Assembly (NCBI RefSeq): GCF_015354575.1
Contig: NZ_JACAFQ010000032.1
Span: forward strand, 1 to 59,105
DNA: 59,105 bases
Direction of reading: 5' to 3'
Origin: Pseudomonas sp. UFMG81
GTDB taxonomy: Bacteria; Pseudomonadota; Gammaproteobacteria; Pseudomonadales; Pseudomonadaceae
Both the position numbers and the translations under genes were made by a program. Below, in pieces: positions 35,328 through 43,683 of this stretch (position 1 is its first letter; the number at the start of each line of letters is the position of its first letter). The notes under the pieces were generated by a model that was not told the origin of the DNA, did no database searches, and worked only from the letters and a program-made list of their open reading frames with translations.

Positions 35328-35960
35328 ATGTCCGCACGCCTGCTCTATGTGATGGACCCGATGTGCTCCTGGTGCTGGGGCTTCGCCCCGGTGGCCGAGG
35401 CGCTGATCGCCCAGGCGCGCGAGGCCGGTATCGCCACCCACCTGGTGCCAGGTGGCCTGCGCAGTGGCGGCAGCGCCCTGGATGCCTCTACCCGCAAATA
35501 CATCCTCGAACACTGGCAGGCGGTGCATGACGCCACCGGGCAGCCGTTTGCTTTCGACGGCGCGATGCCCGATGGCTTCGTCTACGACACCGAGCCGGCT
35601 TGCCGTGCCCTGGTGGCGGCGCGCGAGCTGGACGGGCAGCGCATGTGGGGCCTGCTCAAGCTGATCCAGGCCTCCTTCTACGAGCACGGGGTGGACGTCA
35701 CCCGGGCCCCGCAACTGGTGGAACTGGCCGTGCAAGCCGGTTTCGACCGCGACGGGTTCGCCCAGCGCTTCGCCAGCCACGACACCCGCGTCGCGACAAC
35801 CGCCGATTTTGCCTGGGTGCAGGACCTGGGGATCGCAGGCTTCCCCACGTTGCTGGCTGAGCGCAATGGCCAACTGGCGTTGCTGACCAACGGCTACCAG
35901 CCGCTGGGCAACCTGCAACCCTTGCTCGGCCGCTGGCTGCAGCAGGCCGCCTGTGCTTGA
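35328..35960 (+). CDS. DsbA/FrnE-like thioredoxin-fold protein
   Basis: A 210-aa cytoplasmic protein with no signal peptide and an N-terminal CSWC motif (Cys13/Cys16, in MDPMCSWCWGFAP). The cis-Pro segment GIAGFPTLLAE is characteristic of the DsbA-like FrnE/2-hydroxychromene isomerase clade. It probably acts as a thiol-disulfide oxidoreductase on an unknown partner. It starts 3 bases after trhO, and its end overlaps the ABC transporter start by 8 bases, making a tightly coupled three-gene set. Confidence 0.85.
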   Translation: MSARLLYVMDPMCSWCWGFAPVAEALIAQAREAGIATHLVPGGLRSGGSALDASTRKYILEHWQAVHDATGQPFAFDGAMPDGFVYDTEPACRALVAARELDGQRMWGLLKLIQASFYEHGVDVTRAPQLVELAVQAGFDRDGFAQRFASHDTRVATTADFAWVQDLGIAGFPTLLAERNGQLALLTNGYQPLGNLQPLLGRWLQQAACA

Positions 35961-37785
35961 TCTGCCCGGGTCGCCAGACCCTGTGCCAGGGAAGTCCCCC
36001 GCTGCGCCCGATCGCCTGAGCTGGGCGGAAATCCGCCGCCTGGCCCTGCACCACAAGAAAGCCCTGTGGTCGGCCAACCTGGTGGCGGTGCTCGCCGCCC
36101 TGTGCAGTGTGCCCATCCCCTTGCTGTTACCGCTGCTGGTGGACGAAGTGCTGCTCGGCCACGGCGATTCCGCGCTGAAATGGATGAACAACTTCCTGCC
36201 CAGCGGCTGGCAGGTCGCCGCGGGCTATATCGGCCTGATGCTGTGCGCCACCCTGGGGCTGCGCCTGGCCGCGCTGGCCTTCAACGTGGTGCAGGCCAAG
36301 CTGTTCGCGGGGCTGGCCAAGGACATCGTCTACCGCCTGCGCATCCGCCTGATCGAGCGGCTCAAGCGTATTTCGCTCAAAGAGTACGAAAGCCTCGGCA
36401 GCGGCACGGTGACCACCCACCTGGTCACCGACCTGGACACCCTCGACAAGTTCGTCGGCGAAACCCTCAGCCGCTTCCTGGTGGCGGTACTCACGCTCAC
36501 CGGTACCGCGGCGATCCTGATCTGGATGCACTGGCAACTGGCGCTGCTGATCCTGCTGTTCAACCCACTGGTGATCTACTTCACGGTGCAGTTGGGCAAG
36601 CGCGTCAAGCACCTGAAGAAGCTGGAGAACGACAGCACCGCGCGGTTCACCCAGGCGCTGACCGAAACCCTCGACGCCATCCAGGAAATCCGCGCCGGCA
36701 ACCGCCAGGGCTATTTTCTTGGCCGATTGGGCCTGCGTGCCCGGGAAGTGCGCGACTATGCCGTGGCCTCGCAGTGGAAGAGCGACGCCAGCGGCCGGGC
36801 CAGCGGGCTGTTGTTCCAGTTCGGTATCGATATCTTCCGCGCTGCGGCCATGCTCACGGTGCTGTTCTCCGACCTGTCGATCGGGCAGATGCTGGCGGTG
36901 TTCAGCTACCTGTGGTTCATGATCGGGCCAGTGGAGCAGCTACTGAACCTGCAATATGCCTACTACGCTGCTGGCGGGGCGCTGAGTCGGCTCAACGAGC
37001 TGCTGGCGCGGGACGACGAGCCGCAGTACCCGGCGGCCAGCGACCCGTTCGCCGGGCGTGAGACGGTGGGTATCGAGGTGCGCGACCTGCGTTTCGCCTA
37101 CGCCGACGAGCCAGTGCTGGACCAGTTGAACCTGTCCATCGCCCCAGGCGAGAAGGTCGCCATCGTCGGTGCCAGCGGCGGCGGCAAGAGCACCCTGGTG
37201 CAACTGCTGCTGGGGTTGTACAGCGCCCAGGCCGGGACTATCCGCTTTGGCGGTGCCAGCGTGCAGGAAATCGGCTTGGAGACCCTGCGCGAGAACGTCG
37301 CGGTGGTGTTGCAGCACCCGTCGCTGTTCAACGACAGCGTGCGCGCCAACCTGACCATGGGCCGTGATTGCAGCGACGACGCCTGCTGGCAGGCGCTGCG
37401 CATTGCCCAGCTGGACGCCACCATCGCCGCGCTGCCCCAGGGCCTGGACAGCGTGGTCGGGCGCTCCGGCGTGCGTCTGTCCGGCGGCCAGCGCCAGCGC
37501 CTGGCCATTGCGCGCATGGTGCTGGCCGAGCCCAAGGTAGTGATCCTCGACGAGGCTACCTCTGCGTTGGACGCCGCCACCGAGTACAACCTGCACCAGG
37601 CGTTGGCGCGCTTTCTCAGTGGCCGCACCACGCTGATCATCGCCCACCGGCTGTCGGCCGTTAAGCAGGCCGACCGGGTGCTGGTGTTCGACGGCGGGCA
37701 CGTGGCCGAGGATGGCGGTCACCAGCAACTGATCGCCGAAGGCGGGTTGTATGCCAAGCTGTATGGGCACCTGCAACAGACCTGA
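35953..37785 (+). CDS. ABC exporter, fused permease and ATPase
   Basis: A 610-aa half-transporter. The permease domain (about 30-330) has six helices. The nucleotide-binding domain (about 360-600) has Walker A GASGGGKST at residue 406, the signature RLSGGQRQR, Walker B VVILDEATS and the H-loop IAHRLS. The type I exporter fold exports lipids, peptides or drugs as a homodimer; the substrate is unknown. The GTG start at 35953 overlaps the preceding thioredoxin-fold gene. A downstream start is possible but would lose the cytoplasmic elbow region. Confidence 0.9.
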   Translation: MLDLPGSPDPVPGKSPAAPDRLSWAEIRRLALHHKKALWSANLVAVLAALCSVPIPLLLPLLVDEVLLGHGDSALKWMNNFLPSGWQVAAGYIGLMLCATLGLRLAALAFNVVQAKLFAGLAKDIVYRLRIRLIERLKRISLKEYESLGSGTVTTHLVTDLDTLDKFVGETLSRFLVAVLTLTGTAAILIWMHWQLALLILLFNPLVIYFTVQLGKRVKHLKKLENDSTARFTQALTETLDAIQEIRAGNRQGYFLGRLGLRAREVRDYAVASQWKSDASGRASGLLFQFGIDIFRAAAMLTVLFSDLSIGQMLAVFSYLWFMIGPVEQLLNLQYAYYAAGGALSRLNELLARDDEPQYPAASDPFAGRETVGIEVRDLRFAYADEPVLDQLNLSIAPGEKVAIVGASGGGKSTLVQLLLGLYSAQAGTIRFGGASVQEIGLETLRENVAVVLQHPSLFNDSVRANLTMGRDCSDDACWQALRIAQLDATIAALPQGLDSVVGRSGVRLSGGQRQRLAIARMVLAEPKVVILDEATSALDAATEYNLHQALARFLSGRTTLIIAHRLSAVKQADRVLVFDGGHVAEDGGHQQLIAEGGLYAKLYGHLQQT

Positions 37786-37810
37786 GCAGCGTTGACATTG
37801 CGCACGGCCT

Positions 37811-37910
37811 CATCGCCGGCAAGCCGGCTCCCACATAGACCGCGCCATGCTCAAGGCTTGCGCTGTACCTGTGGGAGCTGCGGTTCGCCGCCGCGACTTG
37901 CCAGCGATGA
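37811..37910. repeat. REP pair, mixed types
   Basis: CATCGCCGGCAAGCCGGCTC (one subtype) is followed by GTGGGAGCTGCGGTTCGCCG (another subtype) and CGACTTGCCAGCGATGAGG. It occupies the first part of the 290-base gap before the GGDEF-EAL gene; the rest of the gap shows no clear gene. Confidence 0.85.
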
Positions 37911-38075
37911 GGGCTGCGCAGGCAGTACAAGAAGGTAGGGCCGTGGCTGTGCGCCATGGCAACTGCAAAGCGCATTCCCCGTCAGCAAAAAGCACGTCGC
38001 AGGCATGGCAAATGGCCTACGCTGTGCTTTGTCTAGGTCGATTCGTGCCTTATCTGCCGTCGTGACAGGGATTAC

Positions 38076-40532
38076 ATGAAGGGAAATCGGACTCTCGAGG
38101 CGCCAAGGCTGTTGGGGATCATCTGGCCCTTTGTCGCCGTGGTGGTGTTCCAGGTGCTGCTGGGCGCTGCCAGCCTTTATGCATTGTCCGCGGTTCGTGC
38201 CTACGTGGCGGGCGAAAGCCTGTGGTCCAAGGCGCAGAAGGACGCCATCTACTACCTCAGCCTGTACGCCGAAGACCGCCAGCCGCTCACCTACCAGCGC
38301 TACCGCCAGGCCATCCTCGTGCCCAAGGGCGATTACGACCTGCGCCTGGCCCTGGACCAGCCCGAGCCCGACCTGGATGCCGCGCGCAAGGGCATCCTGC
38401 AGGGTGGCAACCACCCCGACGACGTGGCGCGGATCATCTGGTTCTACCGCAACTTTCGCCATATCAGCTACATGCAGACCGCCATCGACTATTGGGATAT
38501 CGGCGACGACTACCTGCGCCAGCTCGATGTGCTGGCTGGCGAGATGCGCCAGGGTTTCGCCGGCGGGGCGGTCACAGCCAATCGGGTCGCTGAATGGAAG
38601 GCGCGCATCGTCGCCATCAACGATGGCGTAACCCCGGCGGCCAAGGCCTTCAGCGACGCCCTGGGCGAAGGTTCGCGGATGCTGCTCAAGGTGCTGATGC
38701 TGACCAACCTGGCCACCGCGCTGTTCCTCATCGCCATGGCCTGGCTGCGTTCGAGCAAGCTGCTGGCCCAGCGCCAGGCTTTCGCCATGGCCTTGCAGGA
38801 CGAGAAGGAGCGGGCGCAGGTCACCCTGGAGTCGATTGGCGATGCGGTGATCACCACCGATGTCGACGGCTGCATCACCTACATGAACCCTGCCGCCGAA
38901 CAGCTGACCCACTGGCAGGCCGCCCAGGCCGAGGGCCTGCCGCTGGCGGCGCTGTTCAGCCTGCTTGACGAGAACGCCGAGAAAGACAGCCGCACCCTGG
39001 TCGAGCAGGTGCTCAGTGGCAGCCTCAAGGGCTGCGACGAGCACGCCCGGCTGATCCAGCGCCTGGACGGCAGCACGGTGTCGGTCAATCTGGTCGGGTC
39101 GCCGATCCGCAGCGAAGGTCAGGTCAGTGGCATCGTCGTGGTGCTCCACGATATGACCCAGGAGCGCCAGTACATCGCCAACCTGTCGTGGCAGGCGACC
39201 CACGACGCGCTTACCGGGCTGGCCAACCGCCGCGAGTTCGAATACCGCCTGGAGCAGGCGCTCAACGCCCTGGCACGCCAGCCGGGGCGCCATTCGCTGA
39301 TGTTCCTCGACCTCGATCAGTTCAAGCTGGTCAACGACACCTGCGGCCACGCCGCCGGGGATGAGCTGCTGCGGCATATCTGCGCGGTGCTGCAGTCGGG
39401 CCTGCGCGAGGGCGACACGCTGGCCCGTCTGGGTGGCGACGAATTCGGCGTACTGCTGGAGAACTGCCCGGCGGAGCAGGCCGAGCGTATTGCCGAGCAG
39501 TTGCGCCAGGTGGTGCAGAGCCTGCATTTCGTCTGGAAAGGCCGGCCCTTCGTCACCACCGTCAGCATTGGCCTGGTGCATATCGCCCAGGCGCCGAGCA
39601 CCCTGGAAGCGTCGCTGCGGGCCGCCGACATGGCCTGCTACATGGCCAAGGAGAAAGGCCGCAATCGGGTCCAGGTGTACCACGCCGACGACAGCGAACT
39701 GTCCATGCGCTTTGGCGAGATGGCCTGGATCCAGCGCCTGCACGTGGCCCTCGAAGAAAACCGCTTCTGCCTGTACGCCCAGGAAATCGCCCCGTTGCAG
39801 GGCCAGGAGAGTGCCGCTCACATCGAGATTCTGCTGCGCCTGCACGATGAAAGCGGTCGCACCATCCTGCCCGACAGTTTCATCCCCGCCGCCGAACGCT
39901 ACGGCTTGATGACCGCCCTCGACCGTTGGGTGGTGCGCAATGTGTTCCAGGTGATTCGCCAATGCCTGGACGAAGGGCGTGAAGGGCCGCTGGCCATGTG
40001 CGCAATCAACCTTTCCGGGGCGAGCATCGGCGACGACAAGTTCCTCGAGTATCTGCAACGGTTGTTCGGTGAGTACCAGATCCCGCCACGCTTAATCTGT
40101 TTTGAAATAACCGAGACCAGCGCTATAGCCAATTTGGGAAGTGCAATTCGTTTCATCAATGAATTGAAAGGGCTGGGTTGCAAGTTCTCCCTCGACGACT
40201 TTTGCGCCGGAATGTCGTCATTCGCCTATTTGAAACATTTGCCAGTAGACTTCCTGAAGATCGACGGAAGTTTCGTCAAAGACATGCTCGACGACCCGAT
40301 CAACCGGGCGATGGTCGAAGTGATCAATCACATCGGCCACGTCATGGGCAAGCGGACCATCGCCGAGTTTGTCGAGACACCGTTGATCGAGCAGGCGTTG
40401 CAGGAAATCGGTGTGGATTTTGCCCAGGGCTACCTCATAGAACGCCCGCAGGTCTTCACCTGCGACAGCCTGCAGCGTCAAAGGATTGCGGCGAGGCCCC
40501 TCTTGCACCGGGCGCCAGGGACCTTTCGCTGA
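38076..40532 (+). CDS. membrane PAS-GGDEF-EAL c-di-GMP turnover protein
   Basis: An 818-aa protein with two membrane segments (about 12-38 and 206-226) flanking a periplasmic helical domain, then PAS (about 250-370), GGDEF (about 375-535) and EAL (about 545-800). GGDEF is intact at 453-457, with an RxxD inhibitory site five residues upstream (REGDTLARL). The EAL motif reads EIL with Glu584 kept, and the metal and catalytic residues FEITET, LDDFCAG, LKIDGSF, AEFVET and QGY are present. Both cyclase and phosphodiesterase activity are possible. The substituted Gly in DDFCAG is unusual. The TenA-like gene follows after 37 bases. Confidence 0.9.
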   Translation: MKGNRTLEAPRLLGIIWPFVAVVVFQVLLGAASLYALSAVRAYVAGESLWSKAQKDAIYYLSLYAEDRQPLTYQRYRQAILVPKGDYDLRLALDQPEPDLDAARKGILQGGNHPDDVARIIWFYRNFRHISYMQTAIDYWDIGDDYLRQLDVLAGEMRQGFAGGAVTANRVAEWKARIVAINDGVTPAAKAFSDALGEGSRMLLKVLMLTNLATALFLIAMAWLRSSKLLAQRQAFAMALQDEKERAQVTLESIGDAVITTDVDGCITYMNPAAEQLTHWQAAQAEGLPLAALFSLLDENAEKDSRTLVEQVLSGSLKGCDEHARLIQRLDGSTVSVNLVGSPIRSEGQVSGIVVVLHDMTQERQYIANLSWQATHDALTGLANRREFEYRLEQALNALARQPGRHSLMFLDLDQFKLVNDTCGHAAGDELLRHICAVLQSGLREGDTLARLGGDEFGVLLENCPAEQAERIAEQLRQVVQSLHFVWKGRPFVTTVSIGLVHIAQAPSTLEASLRAADMACYMAKEKGRNRVQVYHADDSELSMRFGEMAWIQRLHVALEENRFCLYAQEIAPLQGQESAAHIEILLRLHDESGRTILPDSFIPAAERYGLMTALDRWVVRNVFQVIRQCLDEGREGPLAMCAINLSGASIGDDKFLEYLQRLFGEYQIPPRLICFEITETSAIANLGSAIRFINELKGLGCKFSLDDFCAGMSSFAYLKHLPVDFLKIDGSFVKDMLDDPINRAMVEVINHIGHVMGKRTIAEFVETPLIEQALQEIGVDFAQGYLIERPQVFTCDSLQRQRIAARPLLHRAPGTFR

Positions 40533-40569
40533 GTAGCGCCCGGAATCACAAGGAATCAAGGAGCTGACA

Positions 40570-41355
40570 GTGATCGACGCGTTCATTCGGATCGGACCAT
40601 TGATGGATCCGGCCAGTTATCCTGATTGGGCCCAGCAACTCATCGAAGATTGTCGCGAAAGCAAGCGCAGGGTGGTGGAGCATGAGTTCTACCAGCGGCT
40701 GCGCGACGGCCAACTGCGGCCGGCGACTATCCGCCAGTACCTCATCGGTGGCTGGCCGGTGGTCGAGCAGTTTTCGTTGTACATGGCCCACAACCTCACC
40801 AAGACCCGCTACGGGCGCCATCAAGGCGAAGACATGGCGCGGCGCTGGCTGATGCGCAACATCCGCGTCGAGCTCAACCATGCCGACTACTGGGTGCAGT
40901 GGTGCCAGGCCCACGGCATCCACCTGCACGAGTTGCAGGCGCAGGAAGTGCCGCCCGAGCTCAACGGCCTCAACGACTGGTGCTGGCGGGTCTGCGCCAC
41001 CGAGTCGCTGGCCATTGCCATGGCGGCCACCAACTACGCCATCGAAGGTGCCACGGGCGAGTGGTCGGCGGTGGTCTGCTCGGCCGACACCTATGCCCAG
41101 GGCTTCCCCGAGGAGACCCGCAAGCGCGCCATGAAGTGGTTGAAGATGCATGCCCAGTACGATGACGAGCACCCGTGGGAGGCGCTGGAGATCATCTGCA
41201 CCCTGGCCGGCGAGAATCCGACGCTGGGGCTGCGCACCGAGTTGCGCCGGGCGATCTGCAAGAGCTACGACTGCATGTTCCTGTTCCTGGAACGCTGCAT
41301 GCAGCTGGAGGGGCGCCAGCAAGGGCGTCTGCGCCCGGCGCTGGCAGCGGGCTGA
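40570..41355 (+). CDS. TenA/heme-oxygenase-fold family protein
   Basis: A 261-aa all-helical protein of the TenA/PqqC-like family, which includes iron-dependent oxidases and thiaminase-like enzymes. Possible ligands are in VVEHEFYQRL, VELNHADYWVQW and TESLAIAMAATNYAIEG, and a late YDDEHPWEALEII. Its usual annotation as a transcriptional regulator is not supported by any DNA-binding motif. The GTG at 40570 has AAGGAG 6 bases upstream. It is close downstream of the GGDEF-EAL gene and probably co-transcribed. Confidence 0.75.
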   Translation: MIDAFIRIGPLMDPASYPDWAQQLIEDCRESKRRVVEHEFYQRLRDGQLRPATIRQYLIGGWPVVEQFSLYMAHNLTKTRYGRHQGEDMARRWLMRNIRVELNHADYWVQWCQAHGIHLHELQAQEVPPELNGLNDWCWRVCATESLAIAMAATNYAIEGATGEWSAVVCSADTYAQGFPEETRKRAMKWLKMHAQYDDEHPWEALEIICTLAGENPTLGLRTELRRAICKSYDCMFLFLERCMQLEGRQQGRLRPALAAG

Positions 41356-41360
41356 AGCAG

Positions 41361-41453
41361 GCCCCATCGCCGGCAAGCCGGCTCCTACAGTGGACAGCCT
41401 CACATCAACACTGTGGGAGCCGGCTTGCCGGCGATGGGCCGCGGTGCGGCCCC
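41361..41453. repeat. REP facing pair with flanking stem
   Basis: GCCGGCAAGCCGGCTCCTAC faces GTGGGAGCCGGCTTGCCGGC. It lies between the convergent TenA-like and yciK genes. Confidence 0.92.
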
Positions 41454-41467
41454 GGCGATCTGGAACG

Positions 41468-42097
41468 TTACTGGGCGTTCAAGGCCTGCCCGTTCACATC
41501 CTTGCTGTCCGGCCCCATGAGGTAGAGGTACACCGGCATGATCTCTTCGGGCAGCGGGTTGTTCTGTGGGTTCTCGCTCGGGTAGGCCTGGGCCCGCATC
41601 GCCGTGCGCGTGGCGCCGGGGTTGATGCTGTTGGCCCGCACCGGTGCCACGCCTTCCAGCTCGTCGGCCAGGGTCTGCATCAGGCCCTCGGTGGCGAACT
41701 TCGACACGCCATAGGCACCCCAGTTGATGTGCATCACGCGCATGAAGTTGTCGCCCGACAACTGCTCCAGCGGCGTGCGCGGGCCGATGATTGATGCGTT
41801 GTTGAGTAGGCCGTCGAGGCGGCCGAACTGGTCCTCGATCATCACCGCCAGTTCGTCGTACTGGTGGGGCAGGGCGGTTTCCAGGTTGAACGGGATCACC
41901 ACCGGTTGCGGGTGGCCGGCGGCCTCGATCTGGTCGTAGACCTCGTTCAGGTTCGCTTCGGTCTTGCCCAGCAGCAGCACGGTGGCGCCCAGGGCGGCGT
42001 AGGCCTTGGCGGCGGCGGCACCAATGCCGCGGCCGGCACCGGTGACCAGGATGACCCGGCCCTTGAGCAGGTCGGGGCGGGGAGTGTAGTCGAACAT
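41468..42097 (-). pseudogene. yciK: YciK-family SDR with an internal in-frame deletion
   Basis: The frame encodes 209 aa, where YciK proteins have about 246-252. The N-terminal TGAGRGIG motif, LLNNASIIGP, the YGVSK catalytic pair and the C terminus are all normal. The protein jumps from MRVMHIN directly to WGAYGVSKF (junction near 41720). Compared with E. coli YciK, about 37 residues are missing, including the strand with TSSS that supplies the catalytic Ser. The frame stays open, so a protein may be made but should lack dehydrogenase activity. AGGGA precedes the ATG at 42097. A real deletion or an assembly error are both possible. Confidence 0.8.
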
Positions 42098-42133
42098 TGA
42101 AGTTTCCCTTCTTTCTAGAGCTGTCGCGGTCCC

Positions 42134-42219
42134 TGTGGGAGCGGGTTTACCCGCGAACACGGGCGAAGCCCGTGCCATGCACCGAGGTGGATTCATCGCG
42201 GGCAAGCCCGCTCCCACAG
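42134..42219. repeat. REP facing pair, mixed types
   Basis: TGTGGGAGCGGGTTTACCCG faces CGGGCAAGCCCGCTCCCACA, with an internal ACGGGC/GCCCGT stem. It lies between mupP and yciK on the minus strand. Confidence 0.9.
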
Positions 42220-42246
42220 TAGGGACGCGTCGCTATCCTGTGGATC

Positions 42247-42918
42247 TCAGCAGCCGCACAGCGCGCTGTCGATTACCTTGCGCAGCTCCAGCGGGTGGTC
42301 CACCACCACGTCGGCGCCCCAGTTGTTGGGGTTGTCCTCTGGATGAATATAGCCATAGCGCACGGCGGCGGTACGGGTGCCGGCATCGCGGCCGGACTCG
42401 ATGTCGCGCAGGTCGTCGCCGACGAACAGCACGCTGGCCGGGTCCAGATTCAGCGTCTTGCAGGCCAGGATCAGCGGCTCGGGGTCAGGCTTGCTGTGCT
42501 TCACGTGGTCCGGGCAGATCAGCAGCGCCGAGCGTTCGGCCAGGCCCAGCCGCTGCATGATCGGCTCGGCGAAGCGCACCGGCTTGTTGGTGACCACGCC
42601 CCACAGCAGGTTGCCTTTCTCGATGTCGGCCAGCAGTTCCGGCATGCCGTCGAACAGCTTGCTGTGCACCGCGCAGTCGCGCTGGTAGCGCTCGAGGAAC
42701 TCCAGGCGCAGGGCCTCGAAGCCTTCGGCCTCCGGGTCCATGGCGAAGGTCGCGGCAACCATGGCGCGGGCGCCGCCGGAAATCACGTCGCGAATGCGCG
42801 CGTCGTCGATGGTCGGCAGGCCGCGTTCGGCGAGCATCGCCTGGCAGATGGCGATGAAGTCCGGCGCCGTGTCCAGCAGGGTGCCGTCCATGTCGAAGAG
42901 TACTGCTCGCAGGCGCAT
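42247..42918 (-). CDS. mupP: N-acetylmuramic acid 6-phosphate phosphatase (HAD family)
   Basis: A 223-aa HAD-superfamily phosphatase with motif I LFDMDGTLLDT, motif II VVTNKP, a motif III Lys in HSKPDPEP and motif IV VGDDLRDIESG. It was long annotated as phosphoglycolate phosphatase. The pseudomonad protein encoded next to ubiG was shown to be MupP, which dephosphorylates MurNAc 6-phosphate in peptidoglycan recycling, a route linked to intrinsic fosfomycin resistance. The assignment rests on gene context plus family. It starts 2 bases after the ubiG stop. Confidence 0.85.
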   Translation of the reverse strand: MRLRAVLFDMDGTLLDTAPDFIAICQAMLAERGLPTIDDARIRDVISGGARAMVAATFAMDPEAEGFEALRLEFLERYQRDCAVHSKLFDGMPELLADIEKGNLLWGVVTNKPVRFAEPIMQRLGLAERSALLICPDHVKHSKPDPEPLILACKTLNLDPASVLFVGDDLRDIESGRDAGTRTAAVRYGYIHPEDNPNNWGADVVVDHPLELRKVIDSALCGC

Positions 42919-42920
42919 GC

Positions 42921-43619
42921 TTATTCCTCGCGCAGGGTCTGGATCATGTAGTTGACGTCGACGTCGTTGCACAGCTTGTAGTGCTTGGTCAGCGGGTTGT
43001 AGGTGAGGCCGATGATGTCCTTCACTTCCAGGCCCGCGGCACGGCTCCAGGCGCCCAGCTCGGAGGGGCGGATGAACTTCTTGAAGTCGTGGGTACCGCG
43101 CGGCAGCATCTTGAGCACGTACTCGGCGCCGATGATCGCCAGCAGGTAGGCCTTGGGGTTGCGGTTGATGGTCGAGAAGAACACCTGGCCGCCGGGCTTG
43201 ACCATGCGGTAGCAGGCACGGATCACCGACGAAGGGTCGGGCACGTGCTCGAGCATCTCCAGGCAGGTGACCACGTCGAACTGGCCGGGCATCTCCTCGG
43301 CCAGCGCTTCGGCGGTGATCTGCCGGTATTCCACCGCCACGCCCGACTCCAGCTGGTGCAGCTGGGCCACCGCCAGCGGTGCCTCGCCCATGTCGATACC
43401 GGTGACCGTGGCGCCGCGCTGGGCCATGGCTTCGCTGAGGATGCCGCCGCCGCAGCCGACGTCGAGCACCTTCTTGCCGGCGAGGCTGACGCGTTCGTCG
43501 ATCCAGTTGACCCGCAGCGGGTTGATGTCGTGCAGTGGCTTGAACTCGCTCTCGCGGTCCCACCAGCGGTGGGCCAGGGCTTCGAACTTGGCGATTTCGG
43601 CGTGGTCGACGTTGCTCAT
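42921..43619 (-). CDS. ubiG: ubiquinone biosynthesis O-methyltransferase UbiG
   Basis: A 232-aa SAM-dependent methyltransferase that performs both O-methylations of ubiquinone synthesis. The SAM motif is VLDVGCGGGILSEAMA. Other conserved parts are HRWWDRESEFKPLHDINPLR near the N terminus and GTHDFKKFIRPSEL. The ATG at 43619 is followed by the typical MSNVDHAEIAKFEAL. It is the first gene of the ubiG-mupP pair; yciK, downstream and separated by a REP, may be part of the same transcript. Confidence 0.95.
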   Translation of the reverse strand: MSNVDHAEIAKFEALAHRWWDRESEFKPLHDINPLRVNWIDERVSLAGKKVLDVGCGGGILSEAMAQRGATVTGIDMGEAPLAVAQLHQLESGVAVEYRQITAEALAEEMPGQFDVVTCLEMLEHVPDPSSVIRACYRMVKPGGQVFFSTINRNPKAYLLAIIGAEYVLKMLPRGTHDFKKFIRPSELGAWSRAAGLEVKDIIGLTYNPLTKHYKLCNDVDVNYMIQTLREE

Positions 43620-43657
43620 CTGAACAATCCTCTGAAGCTTCGATAAAGAGTGTCACG

Positions 43658-43681
43658 GGGCGCCAGCCATGGCTGGCGCCC
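43658..43681. terminator. perfect 24-bp palindrome between mtaD and ubiG
   Basis: GGGCGCCAGCC around a central AT with its exact complement gives a 24-base perfect palindrome. It begins 3 bases past the mtaD stop (minus strand), just upstream of the ubiG leader. The stem is terminator-like, but only a short CTTT follows, so it may attenuate rather than end transcription. Confidence 0.5.
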
Positions 43682-43683
43682 GG

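Noticed and set aside
40570..41355. Transcriptional regulator (TenA) annotation
   Set aside because: No helix-turn-helix is visible; the sequence fits the helical TenA/heme-oxygenase enzyme fold.
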